DNA of 7,545 nucleotides, taken from NCBI GenBank assembly GCA_029857875.1, contig JAOUGB010000098.1, positions 1 through 7,545 on the forward strand, written 5' to 3'. Shown piece by piece: positions 1 through 6,359 of the stretch (the first letter of the stretch is position 1; each line of letters starts with the position of its first letter). The notes below the pieces were generated by a model, which saw only the letters and a list, made by a program, of their open reading frames with translations, was not told where the DNA came from and made no database searches. The DNA comes from Desulfobacteraceae bacterium (GTDB lineage Bacteria > Desulfobacterota > Desulfobacteria > Desulfobacterales > UBA11574). Both the position numbers and the translations under genes were made by a program.

Positions 1-79
1 CCGAAGTAACGAGTCCGCTGACAAGGGCTTCTCCCATATTTCCGCATCCGATGATACTGATTTTTTTATCTTTTAACAT
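1..79 (-). CDS. proC: Pyrroline-5-carboxylate reductase, N-terminal fragment (runs off left edge)
   Basis: Only the first 26 codons are in the window. Read on the minus strand from the ATG at 79-77 they give MLKDKKISIIGCGNMGEALV and a few more residues. The beta strand followed by G11-C-G13-N-M-G16 is the Rossmann-fold dinucleotide-binding loop typical of ProC, which reduces pyrroline-5-carboxylate to proline with NAD(P)H in the cytoplasm. A strong Shine-Dalgarno (AAGGAGGG on the minus strand, about 90-98) lies roughly 10 bases before the ATG and fixes the start. A yggT gene close by supports ProC, because the two are neighbours in many bacteria, although here they are divergent. The catalytic C-terminal part is outside the window, so another small Rossmann reductase cannot be excluded. 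Confidence 0.8.
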   Translation of the reverse strand, partial: MLKDKKISIIGCGNMGEALVSGLVTS

Positions 80-370
80 GAATTTTATTCCCTCCTTAAT
101 TTGTTAGTCCCTTAGAAAAAAAAATTTGGGATTTTGTGGCATAATAATTGCTTTATTTCAAAAAATGAGTCTGGTTGAAATACATAAGGATTTCAAAGCA
201 AGCAGATTACGGGTTGTGCCAACTGTGGCAAATTGCCCAAATCTGACTACGCTAAAAAAATTACAATATACTTTTATCGTTAGATTATTTGATGTGTCAA
301 CGATTTTGCCTGAAATATCTTGACTTATTGTTGATATATAATTAATTTTCAATAAAAATATCTGATTTCA

Positions 371-395
371 AAGAAACTAAAATTTATAGTTTCTT
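371..395. repeat. Perfect 9-bp inverted repeat
   Basis: AAGAAACTA (371-379) is followed by a 7-base spacer and TAGTTTCTT (387-395), an exact reverse complement. It is not followed by a T-run on either strand, so it is not a standard intrinsic terminator. It lies about 85-105 bases upstream of yggT and is the first of three back-to-back dyads. It could be an operator or a stem in the yggT leader RNA; the sequence alone does not decide. Confidence 0.6.
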
Positions 396-399
396 AAAG

Positions 400-415
400 A
401 GTCAAAAAAATGACT
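400..415. repeat. Short inverted repeat around an A-tract
   Basis: AGTCA (400-404) and TGACT (411-415) are exact reverse complements separated by six A residues. Alone, a 5-bp dyad is weak evidence. It matters because it sits exactly between the two longer dyads at 371-395 and 416-444. Confidence 0.4.
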
Positions 416-444
416 GGATAAAAAACCTTCGTGTTTCTTTATCC
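416..444 (+). repeat. Long imperfect hairpin with a UUCG-containing loop upstream of yggT
   Basis: GGATAAAAAAC (416-426) pairs with GTTTCTTTATCC (433-444) through eleven base pairs with a single bulged C at 437. The six-base loop CTTCGT contains TTCG, a core that stabilises RNA tetraloops. It ends 33 bases before the yggT ATG. No T-run follows on the plus strand, so termination is unlikely. A structured leader or a palindromic repeat is a better reading. Confidence 0.5.
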
Positions 445-477
445 CATGAATCAAAAAAACGAAAGCACATTGTTGAT

Positions 478-777
478 ATGTTTATCATTGGCAATTTCAT
501 AAAGGCTGTTGCAATAATTCTCCATTATGTTCTTAGCTTTTATATGTGGATCGTGATCGCTCGGGCGATACTTTCCTGGGTAAATCCGGACCCTTACAAT
601 CCAATCGTCCGCTTTATCCATAATGTCACCGAACCGGTGTTGTATCGAATCCGCGCAAAAATCCCCGTCAACTTTGGCGGTATCGATTTTTCACCGATCA
701 TCGTTATCTTAGGTGTGATATTTTTACAAAATTTTGTCGTCAACAGTCTGCTGAGACTGTCCACAACTTTTATGTAA
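478..777 (+). CDS. YggT family integral membrane protein
   Basis: This 99-residue protein has the two-helix YggT pattern: a hydrophobic segment at about 5-33, a polar middle, and a second hydrophobic segment at about 71-93. Family signatures are visible: R29-A-I-L-S-W34 followed by NPDPYNP (36-42), a TEP motif (51-53), and GGIDFSPI (67-74) leading into the second helix. Length matches the usual single-unit YggT of about 95-100 residues. YggT proteins sit in the cytoplasmic membrane; their role is poorly defined, with reported links to osmotic or ion stress and to division and plastid or nucleoid distribution homologues. The ATG at 478 has no strong Shine-Dalgarno, but the reading begins at the normal family N-terminus. 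The gene ends 23 bases before the DivIVA-domain gene, probably in the same transcript. Confidence 0.9.
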   Translation: MFIIGNFIKAVAIILHYVLSFYMWIVIARAILSWVNPDPYNPIVRFIHNVTEPVLYRIRAKIPVNFGGIDFSPIIVILGVIFLQNFVVNSLLRLSTTFM

Positions 778-783
778 TTTAAA

Positions 784-790
784 AAGGAGG
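784..790 (+). promoter_or_regulatory. Very strong Shine-Dalgarno for the DivIVA-domain gene
   Basis: AAGGAGG at 784-790, continuing as GTGATC, nearly matches the full complement of the 16S rRNA 3' end, ten bases before the ATG at 801. It favours this start over the second ATG at 807. It is much stronger than the sites in front of its neighbours yggT and pilT, so the DivIVA-like protein may be translated more than them. Confidence 0.8.
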
Positions 791-800
791 GTGATCTCTG

Positions 801-1304
801 ATGAAAATGACGCCCCTTGATATTCAGCAACAGCAGTTTAAAATCAGGTTCAGAGGCTTTGATGTACGGGAAGTAGATACATTTCTTGAACACATGGCGG
901 ATGCCTTCGAATCACTGCAAAGTGAAAATAACCGCTTGCATCAGGAAATCAAACGGCTTCAGCTTGAGGCTCAGGGGTACAGAGAGCGCGAAGAAACCTT
1001 TAAACGTGCCATGCTGAATTCTCAGAAAGTTTTGGACCAGATGAAGGAAAATGCCATAAAATCAGCGGAATTGGTTGTTGCTGAAGCAGAGGTTAAAGCA
1101 GAAAAAATTCTCAGTAGAGCGCAAAACAGACTTTCACAACTTCATGAAGATATAGCAGAGTTGAAGCGACAACGATCGCAGATTGAGGTTCAAATCCGCT
1201 CCGTTATTGAGGGCCATGCCAAACTCCTTGAAATTGGTAAAGAGGAATCCAGAATCAGGGAAGAGGAGGATGGCAAGCTAAAACTTTTTAAACAGTCTGA
1301 ATAA
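801..1304 (+). CDS. DivIVA-domain coiled-coil protein
   Basis: This 167-residue cytoplasmic protein opens with a clear DivIVA N-terminal domain: TPLDIQ (4-9), then F17-R18-G19-F20-D21 and E24-V-D26-x-F-L29. F17 and R18 fall at the same residue numbers as the membrane-inserting Phe-Arg pair of Bacillus subtilis DivIVA, which binds negatively curved membrane at poles and septa. From about residue 32 to 155 the sequence is charged, rich in Glu, Lys, Arg, Gln and Ala, and predicted to be long coiled coil with few helix breakers. The C-terminus is basic and acidic without a further domain. It is expected to oligomerise and act as a scaffold or polarity marker. It lies between yggT and pilT with gaps of 23 and 14 bases. 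The partner it recruits cannot be read from sequence. Confidence 0.9.
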   Translation: MKMTPLDIQQQQFKIRFRGFDVREVDTFLEHMADAFESLQSENNRLHQEIKRLQLEAQGYREREETFKRAMLNSQKVLDQMKENAIKSAELVVAEAEVKAEKILSRAQNRLSQLHEDIAELKRQRSQIEVQIRSVIEGHAKLLEIGKEESRIREEEDGKLKLFKQSE

Positions 1305-1318
1305 ACAGGTAGATTGAT

Positions 1319-2401
1319 ATGGCAAAAATTGATGCGTTTTTCAAATTGATGCACGAGCAGGGAGCCTCTGATCTCCATCTTGTGTCCGGACAACCACCCG
1401 CACTTCGTATCAGGGGTGACATGGAAAGGATCAAATATAAAGTCCTTGATAATGACGAACTGAAAGCGATGCTCTATGAAATTGCACCCGAGGCTAAAAT
1501 CAAGCAATTTGAAGAAACCGGTGATATCGATTTTGGCTATGAAATACCAGGAGTTGCCAGGTACCGTTCAAATTTCTTTATGCAAAAAAATGGTTGTGGC
1601 GCCGTTTTCAGGCAAATTCCTGAAGAAATCATGACCGCCGAACAGCTGGGCCTTCCGAATGTAATATCCAAACTGGCTTCACTTCCCAGGGGGCTGGTTC
1701 TGGTCACCGGGCCCACAGGAAGCGGCAAGTCGACGACGCTGGCCGCCATCGTCGATGTTGCCAATCGCACCCGAAAAGACCACATCATCACCGTCGAAGA
1801 TCCCATCGAATTCGTACACCAAAGCAAAGGGTGTATCATAAACCATCGTGAGGTGGGAATCCATACCAAGTCATTTAGTGCGGCATTAAGGGGTGCTTTA
1901 AGAGAAGACCCGGATATCATTCTGGTGGGAGAGATGCGGGACCTTGAAACCATATCGCTCGCCATAGAAGCCGCATCTACCGGACACCTTGTTTTTGGTA
2001 CTTTGCATACCATGAGTGCACCGAAAACCATTGATCGTATCATCGAGGTTTTTCCTGCAACCGAACAGGCACAGATCCGTTCAACCCTGTCTGATGGAAT
2101 TCGGGCGGTTATCTCACAGGTATTGTTTAAAAGAATTGATAAAAAATCCCTTTGTGTTGCCTTGGAAATATTGATTGCAACACCGGCAGCCCGAAATCTT
2201 ATCCGTGAAGGAAAAACACATCAAATTCCTTCAGTCATTCAAACAGGGAAAAAATACGGCATGGTGCTTTTGGATGATGCCATTATGGAATTGTATGAAA
2301 AAGGGTGGATAAGTGCCGATGATGCCTACCTCAAAGCCAATGACAAGGGAAAATTCAGAAATTATATAAAAAATCCGCCAGCCGACTTTACCGAGGCCTA
2401 A
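1319..2401 (+). CDS. pilT: Type IV pilus retraction ATPase, PilT family
   Basis: This 360-residue protein has the full PilT layout: an N-terminal PAS-like domain (about 1-100, with ASDLHL at 16-21 and PPALRIRGD at 26-34) and a RecA-like secretion ATPase domain. Walker A is G131-PTGSGKS138, the Asp box is TVEDPIEF (158-165), Walker B is DIILVGEMRD (199-208) with catalytic E205, and the His box is TGHLVFGTLHT (221-231). The C-terminal AARNLIREGK (290-299) corresponds to the AIRNLIRE motif needed for retraction, so this copy is the PilT-like one. PilT hexamers at the inner membrane base of the pilus drive pilus depolymerisation and twitching. The segment QVLFKRIDKKSLCVALEIL (267-285) diverges from the usual Q-LLPK-GGGRVAA-EIL. 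It starts 14 bases after the DivIVA gene with a weak AGGT site. No pilB, pilC or pilin gene is in view. Confidence 0.92.
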   Translation: MAKIDAFFKLMHEQGASDLHLVSGQPPALRIRGDMERIKYKVLDNDELKAMLYEIAPEAKIKQFEETGDIDFGYEIPGVARYRSNFFMQKNGCGAVFRQIPEEIMTAEQLGLPNVISKLASLPRGLVLVTGPTGSGKSTTLAAIVDVANRTRKDHIITVEDPIEFVHQSKGCIINHREVGIHTKSFSAALRGALREDPDIILVGEMRDLETISLAIEAASTGHLVFGTLHTMSAPKTIDRIIEVFPATEQAQIRSTLSDGIRAVISQVLFKRIDKKSLCVALEILIATPAARNLIREGKTHQIPSVIQTGKKYGMVLLDDAIMELYEKGWISADDAYLKANDKGKFRNYIKNPPADFTEA

Positions 2402-2420
2402 TAAATCGTGAGGTTTTATT

Positions 2421-3590
2421 TTGAAAAAACAGGAAATTGATCATCTACTTGCGAGAATGCTGGATTCCTATGACAATGTTTCCGATCTGAATATTACCGT
2501 GGGAAAACCATTTCAGGTCGAGACTTCGGGCGATCTAGCTGTTGTGGATCTCGATCCTAAGTTTAATGAAATCACCCCTTTTCAGTCTGAAATTTTCGCC
2601 CTCAACCTAATCAACCAGAGCCAAAGACTCACCGAAACGCTTTTACTTGAGGGATCGTGCGATTCATCCTATGAACTTCCCGGAAAGGCGCGCTTTAGAG
2701 TCAATATCTTTTCCCAGCGGGGAAGTTATTCTGTTGTGTTGCGAAAACTTTCCCCAAAAATCCCGACCTGCCAGGAATTGGGTCTTCCTGATGCTTTTTT
2801 CGAAATGGGTAAAGAAAAAAACGGCTTTGTCCTTATTACTGGTGCCACGGGCAGCGGAAAATCGACTTCGCTGGCTGCCATCCTCAATGAAATCAATGAT
2901 GTCAGATCGATTCATATCGTCACCCTCGAAGACCCTGTGGAATATGATCATCCACATAAAAAAGCCACGTTTAACCAACGGGAGATGGGAGAGGATTTCG
3001 ACTCTTTTGCCACTGGCTTAAGAGCAGCCCTTCGACAGGCGCCCAAAGTGATCCTGGTGGGTGAGATGCGCGACAGGGAGTCACTGGAGATCGGTTTGAG
3101 TGCGGCTGAGACCGGCCATCTGGTTTTAAGTACGTTACATACCATGGATGCCGGACAGACAATTAACAGAATCCTCGGTATGTTTCCCACAGAAGAAGAA
3201 AATCAGATACGCACTCGAATCGCCGATTCAATCCGATGGATCGTGTGCCAGAGGCTTCTTCCCAAAGTGGGTGGCGGACGGGTTGCCGCTTTTGAAATTT
3301 TGCGTACCAATCTTCGTGTAAAAGATTCAATTTTGCATGGAGAATCAGAAGGTAAGACATTTTATGATATTATCCAGGCTGGAAAAGCGTTCGGCATGGT
3401 AACCTTTGACGATTATATCTTGGGGCTGTATGAAAAAGGCATCATTACCCAGGAAACCGCCATGGCTTATGCATCTCGAAAGGACGTGCTGGGCCGAGGA
3501 ATTGACACCATTAAATCTGTCCGAGGAGAAGCCACAACAGACATTGAGGATTTGAAGGTTGATCATGATTATGGCAAGACATCGCGTTAA
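2421..3590 (+). CDS. Second PilT/PilU-type ATPase, TTG start
   Basis: This 389-residue paralogue of the preceding gene has a PAS-like N-terminal half (about 1-110, with VSDLNITVGKPF at 20-31) and intact nucleotide motifs: Walker A G141-ATGSGKST149, Asp box TLEDPVEY (168-175), Walker B VILVGEMRD (210-218) with E215, and His box TGHLVLSTLHT (231-241). The AIRNLIRE retraction motif is replaced by NLRVKDSILHGE (297-308) and there is a C-terminal tail of about 40 residues beyond the usual core. That resembles an accessory PilU-like retraction ATPase acting with PilT, by inference. The start is TTG at 2421, supported by GAGG at 2410-2413, seven bases upstream; the next in-frame ATG (codon 13) would cut into the first domain. 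It follows pilT by 19 bases. Confidence 0.88.
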   Translation: MKKQEIDHLLARMLDSYDNVSDLNITVGKPFQVETSGDLAVVDLDPKFNEITPFQSEIFALNLINQSQRLTETLLLEGSCDSSYELPGKARFRVNIFSQRGSYSVVLRKLSPKIPTCQELGLPDAFFEMGKEKNGFVLITGATGSGKSTSLAAILNEINDVRSIHIVTLEDPVEYDHPHKKATFNQREMGEDFDSFATGLRAALRQAPKVILVGEMRDRESLEIGLSAAETGHLVLSTLHTMDAGQTINRILGMFPTEEENQIRTRIADSIRWIVCQRLLPKVGGGRVAAFEILRTNLRVKDSILHGESEGKTFYDIIQAGKAFGMVTFDDYILGLYEKGIITQETAMAYASRKDVLGRGIDTIKSVRGEATTDIEDLKVDHDYGKTSR

Positions 3591-3642
3591 TCGAGTCCTG
3601 CCGGTTTTTTATTCACTAAGGTCCTGATAAAGGCAAAAATTA

Positions 3643-4335
3643 ATGAACATTTCATGCGAAAAATGCCAAAGCAAGTTTAAAATTCCGGACGAAAAGGTTC
3701 CTAAAGGACAAAAGTTTTCACTGACCTGCCCGCAGTGTAACGCCAAGGTCGTGGTCGATGCACGCTCCGACACTCTCTCTTCATCAGATAACGATTCGGC
3801 ATCATTAGACAAACCCAAATCCGAAAAGGAAAAAACTATTATTGATGAAGTTGACGCCGATACCTACGATGCTTCGGATAAACCTTTTGACTTCGTAGAA
3901 GAGGGTGTGAAAACAGCCCTTTTGTGTGAGCCTGACGCTGCCTTACAAACGAAGATCAAAACGGGCTTGCATAATATGGACTATCATATCACCGCCCCCC
4001 AGTTGCCCAAAGATGCTCTCAAGCAAATGCGATTTCATGTTTTTGACATGGTGGTGCTAAACGAGAGGTTCGGCACCCAAAATCCGGATATGAACCCTGT
4101 CCTCAAATATCTGGACCGCCTCAACATGTCCATCCGGCGAAACATTTTTGTGACTCTCATCACTAGCCGTTACCGCACCATGGACAATATGGCGGCTTTT
4201 AACAAAAGTGTTAATCTGATTGTCAATCTGAAAAACATCGATGAAATAGAAAAAATCCTTAGACGCGGAATCGCCGATTATGAGGCCTTCTATCGTGTCT
4301 ATAAGCGGGCTCTTCTTAAAACCGGCAGGGTCTAA
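3643..4335 (+). CDS. Zinc-ribbon protein with degenerate receiver-like domain
   Basis: This 230-residue protein begins with an MJ0042-type zinc ribbon (1-39): C5-x-x-C8 and C29-x-x-C32 around a KFKIPDEKVP stretch. Residues 40-88 form an acidic, Ser/Asp/Lys-rich linker with no predicted fold. Residues 89-210 read like a CheY-type receiver: strand KTALLCEPD (90-98) with acidic E96/D98, then FDMVVLNERF (134-143), then FVTLITS (169-175). The position of the phospho-accepting Asp is N140, so classical phosphorylation should be impossible. The short C-terminal helix is basic. There is no membrane segment or signal peptide. An AAAGG site (3629-3633) sits nine bases before the ATG. It follows the two PilT-like ATPases by 52 bases, so a regulatory or adaptor role for that machinery is plausible. 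The receiver call is fold reasoning by eye; the zinc ribbon is firm. Confidence 0.8.
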   Translation: MNISCEKCQSKFKIPDEKVPKGQKFSLTCPQCNAKVVVDARSDTLSSSDNDSASLDKPKSEKEKTIIDEVDADTYDASDKPFDFVEEGVKTALLCEPDAALQTKIKTGLHNMDYHITAPQLPKDALKQMRFHVFDMVVLNERFGTQNPDMNPVLKYLDRLNMSIRRNIFVTLITSRYRTMDNMAAFNKSVNLIVNLKNIDEIEKILRRGIADYEAFYRVYKRALLKTGRV

Positions 4336-4367
4336 CTTCTCGAATTCTAAAATAAAGTCATGGACCG

Positions 4368-4514
4368 ATGAAATATACCTGCACAGACTATCGGACTGAA
4401 ATGATTCTTCTAAGCCTCAGACAACGCCTAAAACAAGAAGACCTGAATGAAGCGGAAAAAAAAGATATCATTTTACAAATTGAAGAGATAGAAGCAGATA
4501 TGGAGCTTAATTAG
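4368..4514 (+). CDS. Small conserved-looking protein of unknown function (48 residues)
   Basis: An open frame of 48 codons starts at ATG 4368 and ends at TAG 4512-4514. The protein begins MKYTCTDYRTEMILLSLRQR and ends in an acidic helix, KKDIILQIEEIEADMELN (31-48). It is almost entirely predicted helix, with two amphipathic halves separated near EDLNEAE (24-30), so it could form a helical hairpin or dimer. It has one Cys (C5) and no membrane segment. I recall similar small proteins with a KYTCxDYRxEM start in Desulfobacterota, but could not check this. It lies 32 bases after the zinc-ribbon gene in the same direction, with only a weak ribosome-binding site, and is probably the last gene of the plus-strand cluster. 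Function unknown. Confidence 0.65.
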   Translation: MKYTCTDYRTEMILLSLRQRLKQEDLNEAEKKDIILQIEEIEADMELN

Positions 4515-4571
4515 TTTCCAATATTTATTCGTGGATGGGCACTATTTAATATCTGACATTTATCGATTTAT

Positions 4572-5336
4572 CTACAGACTATTGCTGATAATCCTCAACC
4601 CTTCCAGCGTCAAGTTCGGTTCAACAACCTCTATGGTCTCAGATACCTGACACATGAGACCTGCCAAACCACCTGTAGCGATGATTTGGGGGTTCGTACC
4701 CATTTCAGCCTTCATACGCTTGACCATTCCATCGACAAGACCTGCATATCCGTAAATAATTCCAGCCTTAATACTGCTTGAGGTATCTTTTCCGATCACG
4801 CTTTTTGGGGGAATAAAGATCTCGACTCTAGGAAGTTTTGATGCTTTAATAAAAAGTGCTTCAGCAGAAATCATGATGCCGGGACTGATTGCGCCACCTA
4901 AGTATTCCCCTTTTTCAGTAATAGCATCAAAGGTTGTTGCCGTTCCAAAATCGATCACAATTAAGCTCGTTTGGTATTTGTGGAATGCTGCAACCGCATT
5001 AACGATCCTGTCTGCTCCGACTTCTGATGGGTTTTTGTATCGTATCGGCAGCTTTGGAGCGGACTTGGCATCCACCCAATGAGGTGTATGTCCAAGATAT
5101 TTGCGACAGAAAGAATCTAGAATGGTAACCATGGGTGGAACGACACAGGAAATAATGGTTTTGTGGATATTTCTGGAATTGATATTGCCTTCGGAAAAAA
5201 GATTTCTGGCAAGAATGTTAAACTCATCTTCGGTCGTACGCCGTTCAGTTCGTAGTCGCCAATTTTGAACGAGATGTTTGTCGTCGTAAACGCCGATAAC
5301 CATATTTGTATTGCCAACATCAATAACAAGAAGCAT
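4572..5336 (-). CDS. coaX: Type III pantothenate kinase
   Basis: This 254-residue cytoplasmic enzyme has the expected CoaX length and all its hallmark motifs. The phosphate-1 motif is LLVIDVGNTNMVIGV (2-16) with D6. The pantothenate-binding and catalytic motif is EVGADR (105-110), where D109 is at the proposed general-base position. The phosphate-2 motif is VIDFGTATTFDAI (127-139) with D129, and GGAISPGI (147-154) plus the C-terminal ATGGLAGL (220-227) complete the ASKHA fold. CoaX phosphorylates pantothenate, the first committed step of coenzyme A synthesis; unlike type I kinase it is not inhibited by CoA and needs a monovalent cation. An AAAGGA site (5345-5350 region, minus strand) lies nine bases before the ATG. 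The gene follows ybbR by 17 bases, so the two are probably cotranscribed. Its 3' end faces the plus-strand cluster across 57 bases with no clear terminator. Confidence 0.96.
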   Translation of the reverse strand: MLLVIDVGNTNMVIGVYDDKHLVQNWRLRTERRTTEDEFNILARNLFSEGNINSRNIHKTIISCVVPPMVTILDSFCRKYLGHTPHWVDAKSAPKLPIRYKNPSEVGADRIVNAVAAFHKYQTSLIVIDFGTATTFDAITEKGEYLGGAISPGIMISAEALFIKASKLPRVEIFIPPKSVIGKDTSSSIKAGIIYGYAGLVDGMVKRMKAEMGTNPQIIATGGLAGLMCQVSETIEVVEPNLTLEGLRIISNSL

Positions 5337-5353
5337 ATGACAAAATCCTTTTT

Positions 5354-6298
5354 TTAACGAATTCTTTTTTGGTCAATAATTTTTACTTTAAAAATTTCAG
5401 GTTTTGCATCAATCAGTGTGGTTTTAACCGGTAATGTTATGGTCGCACGCTTATTATAAACCCCCGGTTTCAATCCTTCAAGGTCAACATATACCTGAAC
5501 CCCGTTACTCCCGTAAAGTTTTTCGATCATATTAACAGGCCCCTTAACTTTTATCGTTATTACCGGCGGCGTAATACGGTATACATACAGACTCCCAGCT
5601 CCCTGAACTGGAATATTATCAAATGTTTTGGTTGTCAGCCGTTCCTTTATAAACACGTTTGCAAGAATAATTTTCGAAGAATCAACGAGCTTCAGATTTT
5701 CCACAAGGTCCAGAGTCACCTCTCTTTTAAAAGAGCCGGATAATCCTTGTATATTGATGGGTTTTGTTGAAACCTTATCCATCTGGCCCAGCGTATCTTC
5801 AGACCCTCGCAGAGTCACCGACATGGGTTTGGCTTCTGCTCCAACAACCATAAATCCTTTGGCTGGCTTTCCTGTTAGAGAAATATTGACAGGAAGCTTT
5901 TTTATAATTTCATTTTCCACTTTAACGGTTATTGATTCGGGATTTATTTTTAAAATTGAAATCCCGTTTGGGAGTGAAATCTGAGTCTGATGTATTGGCA
6001 TAACATTAACCCCGGTATTTACCCCGGACAGGTCAATCATATATTGTATCTTCAGATCAGAAAGGGTTCGTATGATTGACTTCGGACCGCGTACATGCAC
6101 TTCTATACCTGTGAAGGGGCCGTTTGTTATAATCAATCCTTCAGGAATTTTTTCAGAATCTACCGGAATAAATATATCGGCTTCCTGGATGGATGCATAG
6201 GGCCATAATAAAAATATGCCAATCCCAATAAAGAAAAACAGAATTAAACCTGTCAGATTTCGAAAACTTAAAATAGAGAAGGCGCTAGGGTTGGTCAT
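5354..6298 (-). CDS. YbbR-domain membrane-anchored protein (CdaR-like)
   Basis: This 314-residue protein has one N-terminal transmembrane helix (about 13-34, preceded by the short basic segment SFRNL) and a large extracytoplasmic part. Three internal copies of the YbbR unit can be seen by eye, each with a V-x-V-x-G core and a later L-x-G turn: VHVRGP (67-72) with DLSGVNTG (89-96), VTLRGS (161-166) with INIQGLSG (181-188), and IKVKGP (249-254) with VDLEGLKPG (271-279). YbbR/CdaR proteins usually regulate the membrane diadenylate cyclase CdaA that makes c-di-AMP. Here no cdaA gene lies beside it: folP is directly upstream by 61 bases and coaX directly downstream by 17. The ATG at 6298 is the only reasonable start, because an in-frame stop lies just before it, yet no Shine-Dalgarno is visible. 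Confidence 0.9.
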   Translation of the reverse strand: MTNPSAFSILSFRNLTGLILFFFIGIGIFLLWPYASIQEADIFIPVDSEKIPEGLIITNGPFTGIEVHVRGPKSIIRTLSDLKIQYMIDLSGVNTGVNVMPIHQTQISLPNGISILKINPESITVKVENEIIKKLPVNISLTGKPAKGFMVVGAEAKPMSVTLRGSEDTLGQMDKVSTKPINIQGLSGSFKREVTLDLVENLKLVDSSKIILANVFIKERLTTKTFDNIPVQGAGSLYVYRITPPVITIKVKGPVNMIEKLYGSNGVQVYVDLEGLKPGVYNKRATITLPVKTTLIDAKPEIFKVKIIDQKRIR

Positions 6299-6359
6299 CG
6301 ATAGTTTTTAAATAAGCTCATTAATTACAATTTTTGGGAAATAATCAATAGGATATGTC

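Larger units (their letters stand above)
80..477. other. Divergent intergenic region between proC and yggT, no convincing gene
   Basis: This AT-rich stretch of 398 bases separates the divergent proC and yggT starts and should hold both promoters. The open frames inside it (for example 126-323 plus and 158-352 minus) overlap each other, lack good ribosome-binding sites and give no recognisable protein, so I do not call them. Visible structure includes the proC Shine-Dalgarno near 91-98, a short TGCCA/TGGCA dyad at 217-230, an AT-rich TATAAT at 337-342 without a well-spaced -35 box, and three adjacent inverted repeats at 371-395, 400-415 and 416-444 (listed separately). The 11-mer ATTGTTGATAT occurs twice (327-337 and 469-479), the second copy running into the yggT start codon. 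Confidence 0.6.

Noticed and set aside
215..240. Possible sigma54-type promoter around the TGGCA and TTGC motifs
   Set aside because: The GG-to-GC distance is wrong on the plus strand, and the minus-strand TTGGCAC has no GC element at the right spacing.
126..323. 65-codon plus-strand open frame in the proC-yggT gap
   Set aside because: No ribosome-binding site, atypical composition, overlapped by an antisense frame of similar size, and no recognisable protein features.
320..342. TTGACT and TATAAT as a sigma70 promoter for yggT
   Set aside because: Both boxes are good alone but only 11 bases separate them, well short of the usual 16-18, and no alternative partner box is convincing.
1537..2043. 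Long antisense open frame (168 codons) inside pilT
   Set aside because: A shadow of the strongly supported PilT reading frame, with no independent ribosome-binding site or protein signature.
3591..3642. Intrinsic terminator at CCGG followed by a T-run (3602-3610) between the second ATPase and the zinc-ribbon gene
   Set aside because: The T-run is real but no matching stem precedes it, so I treat the genes as probably cotranscribed.
4515..4571. Bidirectional terminator between the convergent small ORF and coaX
   Set aside because: No stem of useful length followed by a T-run could be found on either strand; only AT-rich sequence and a short TTTATC repeat.
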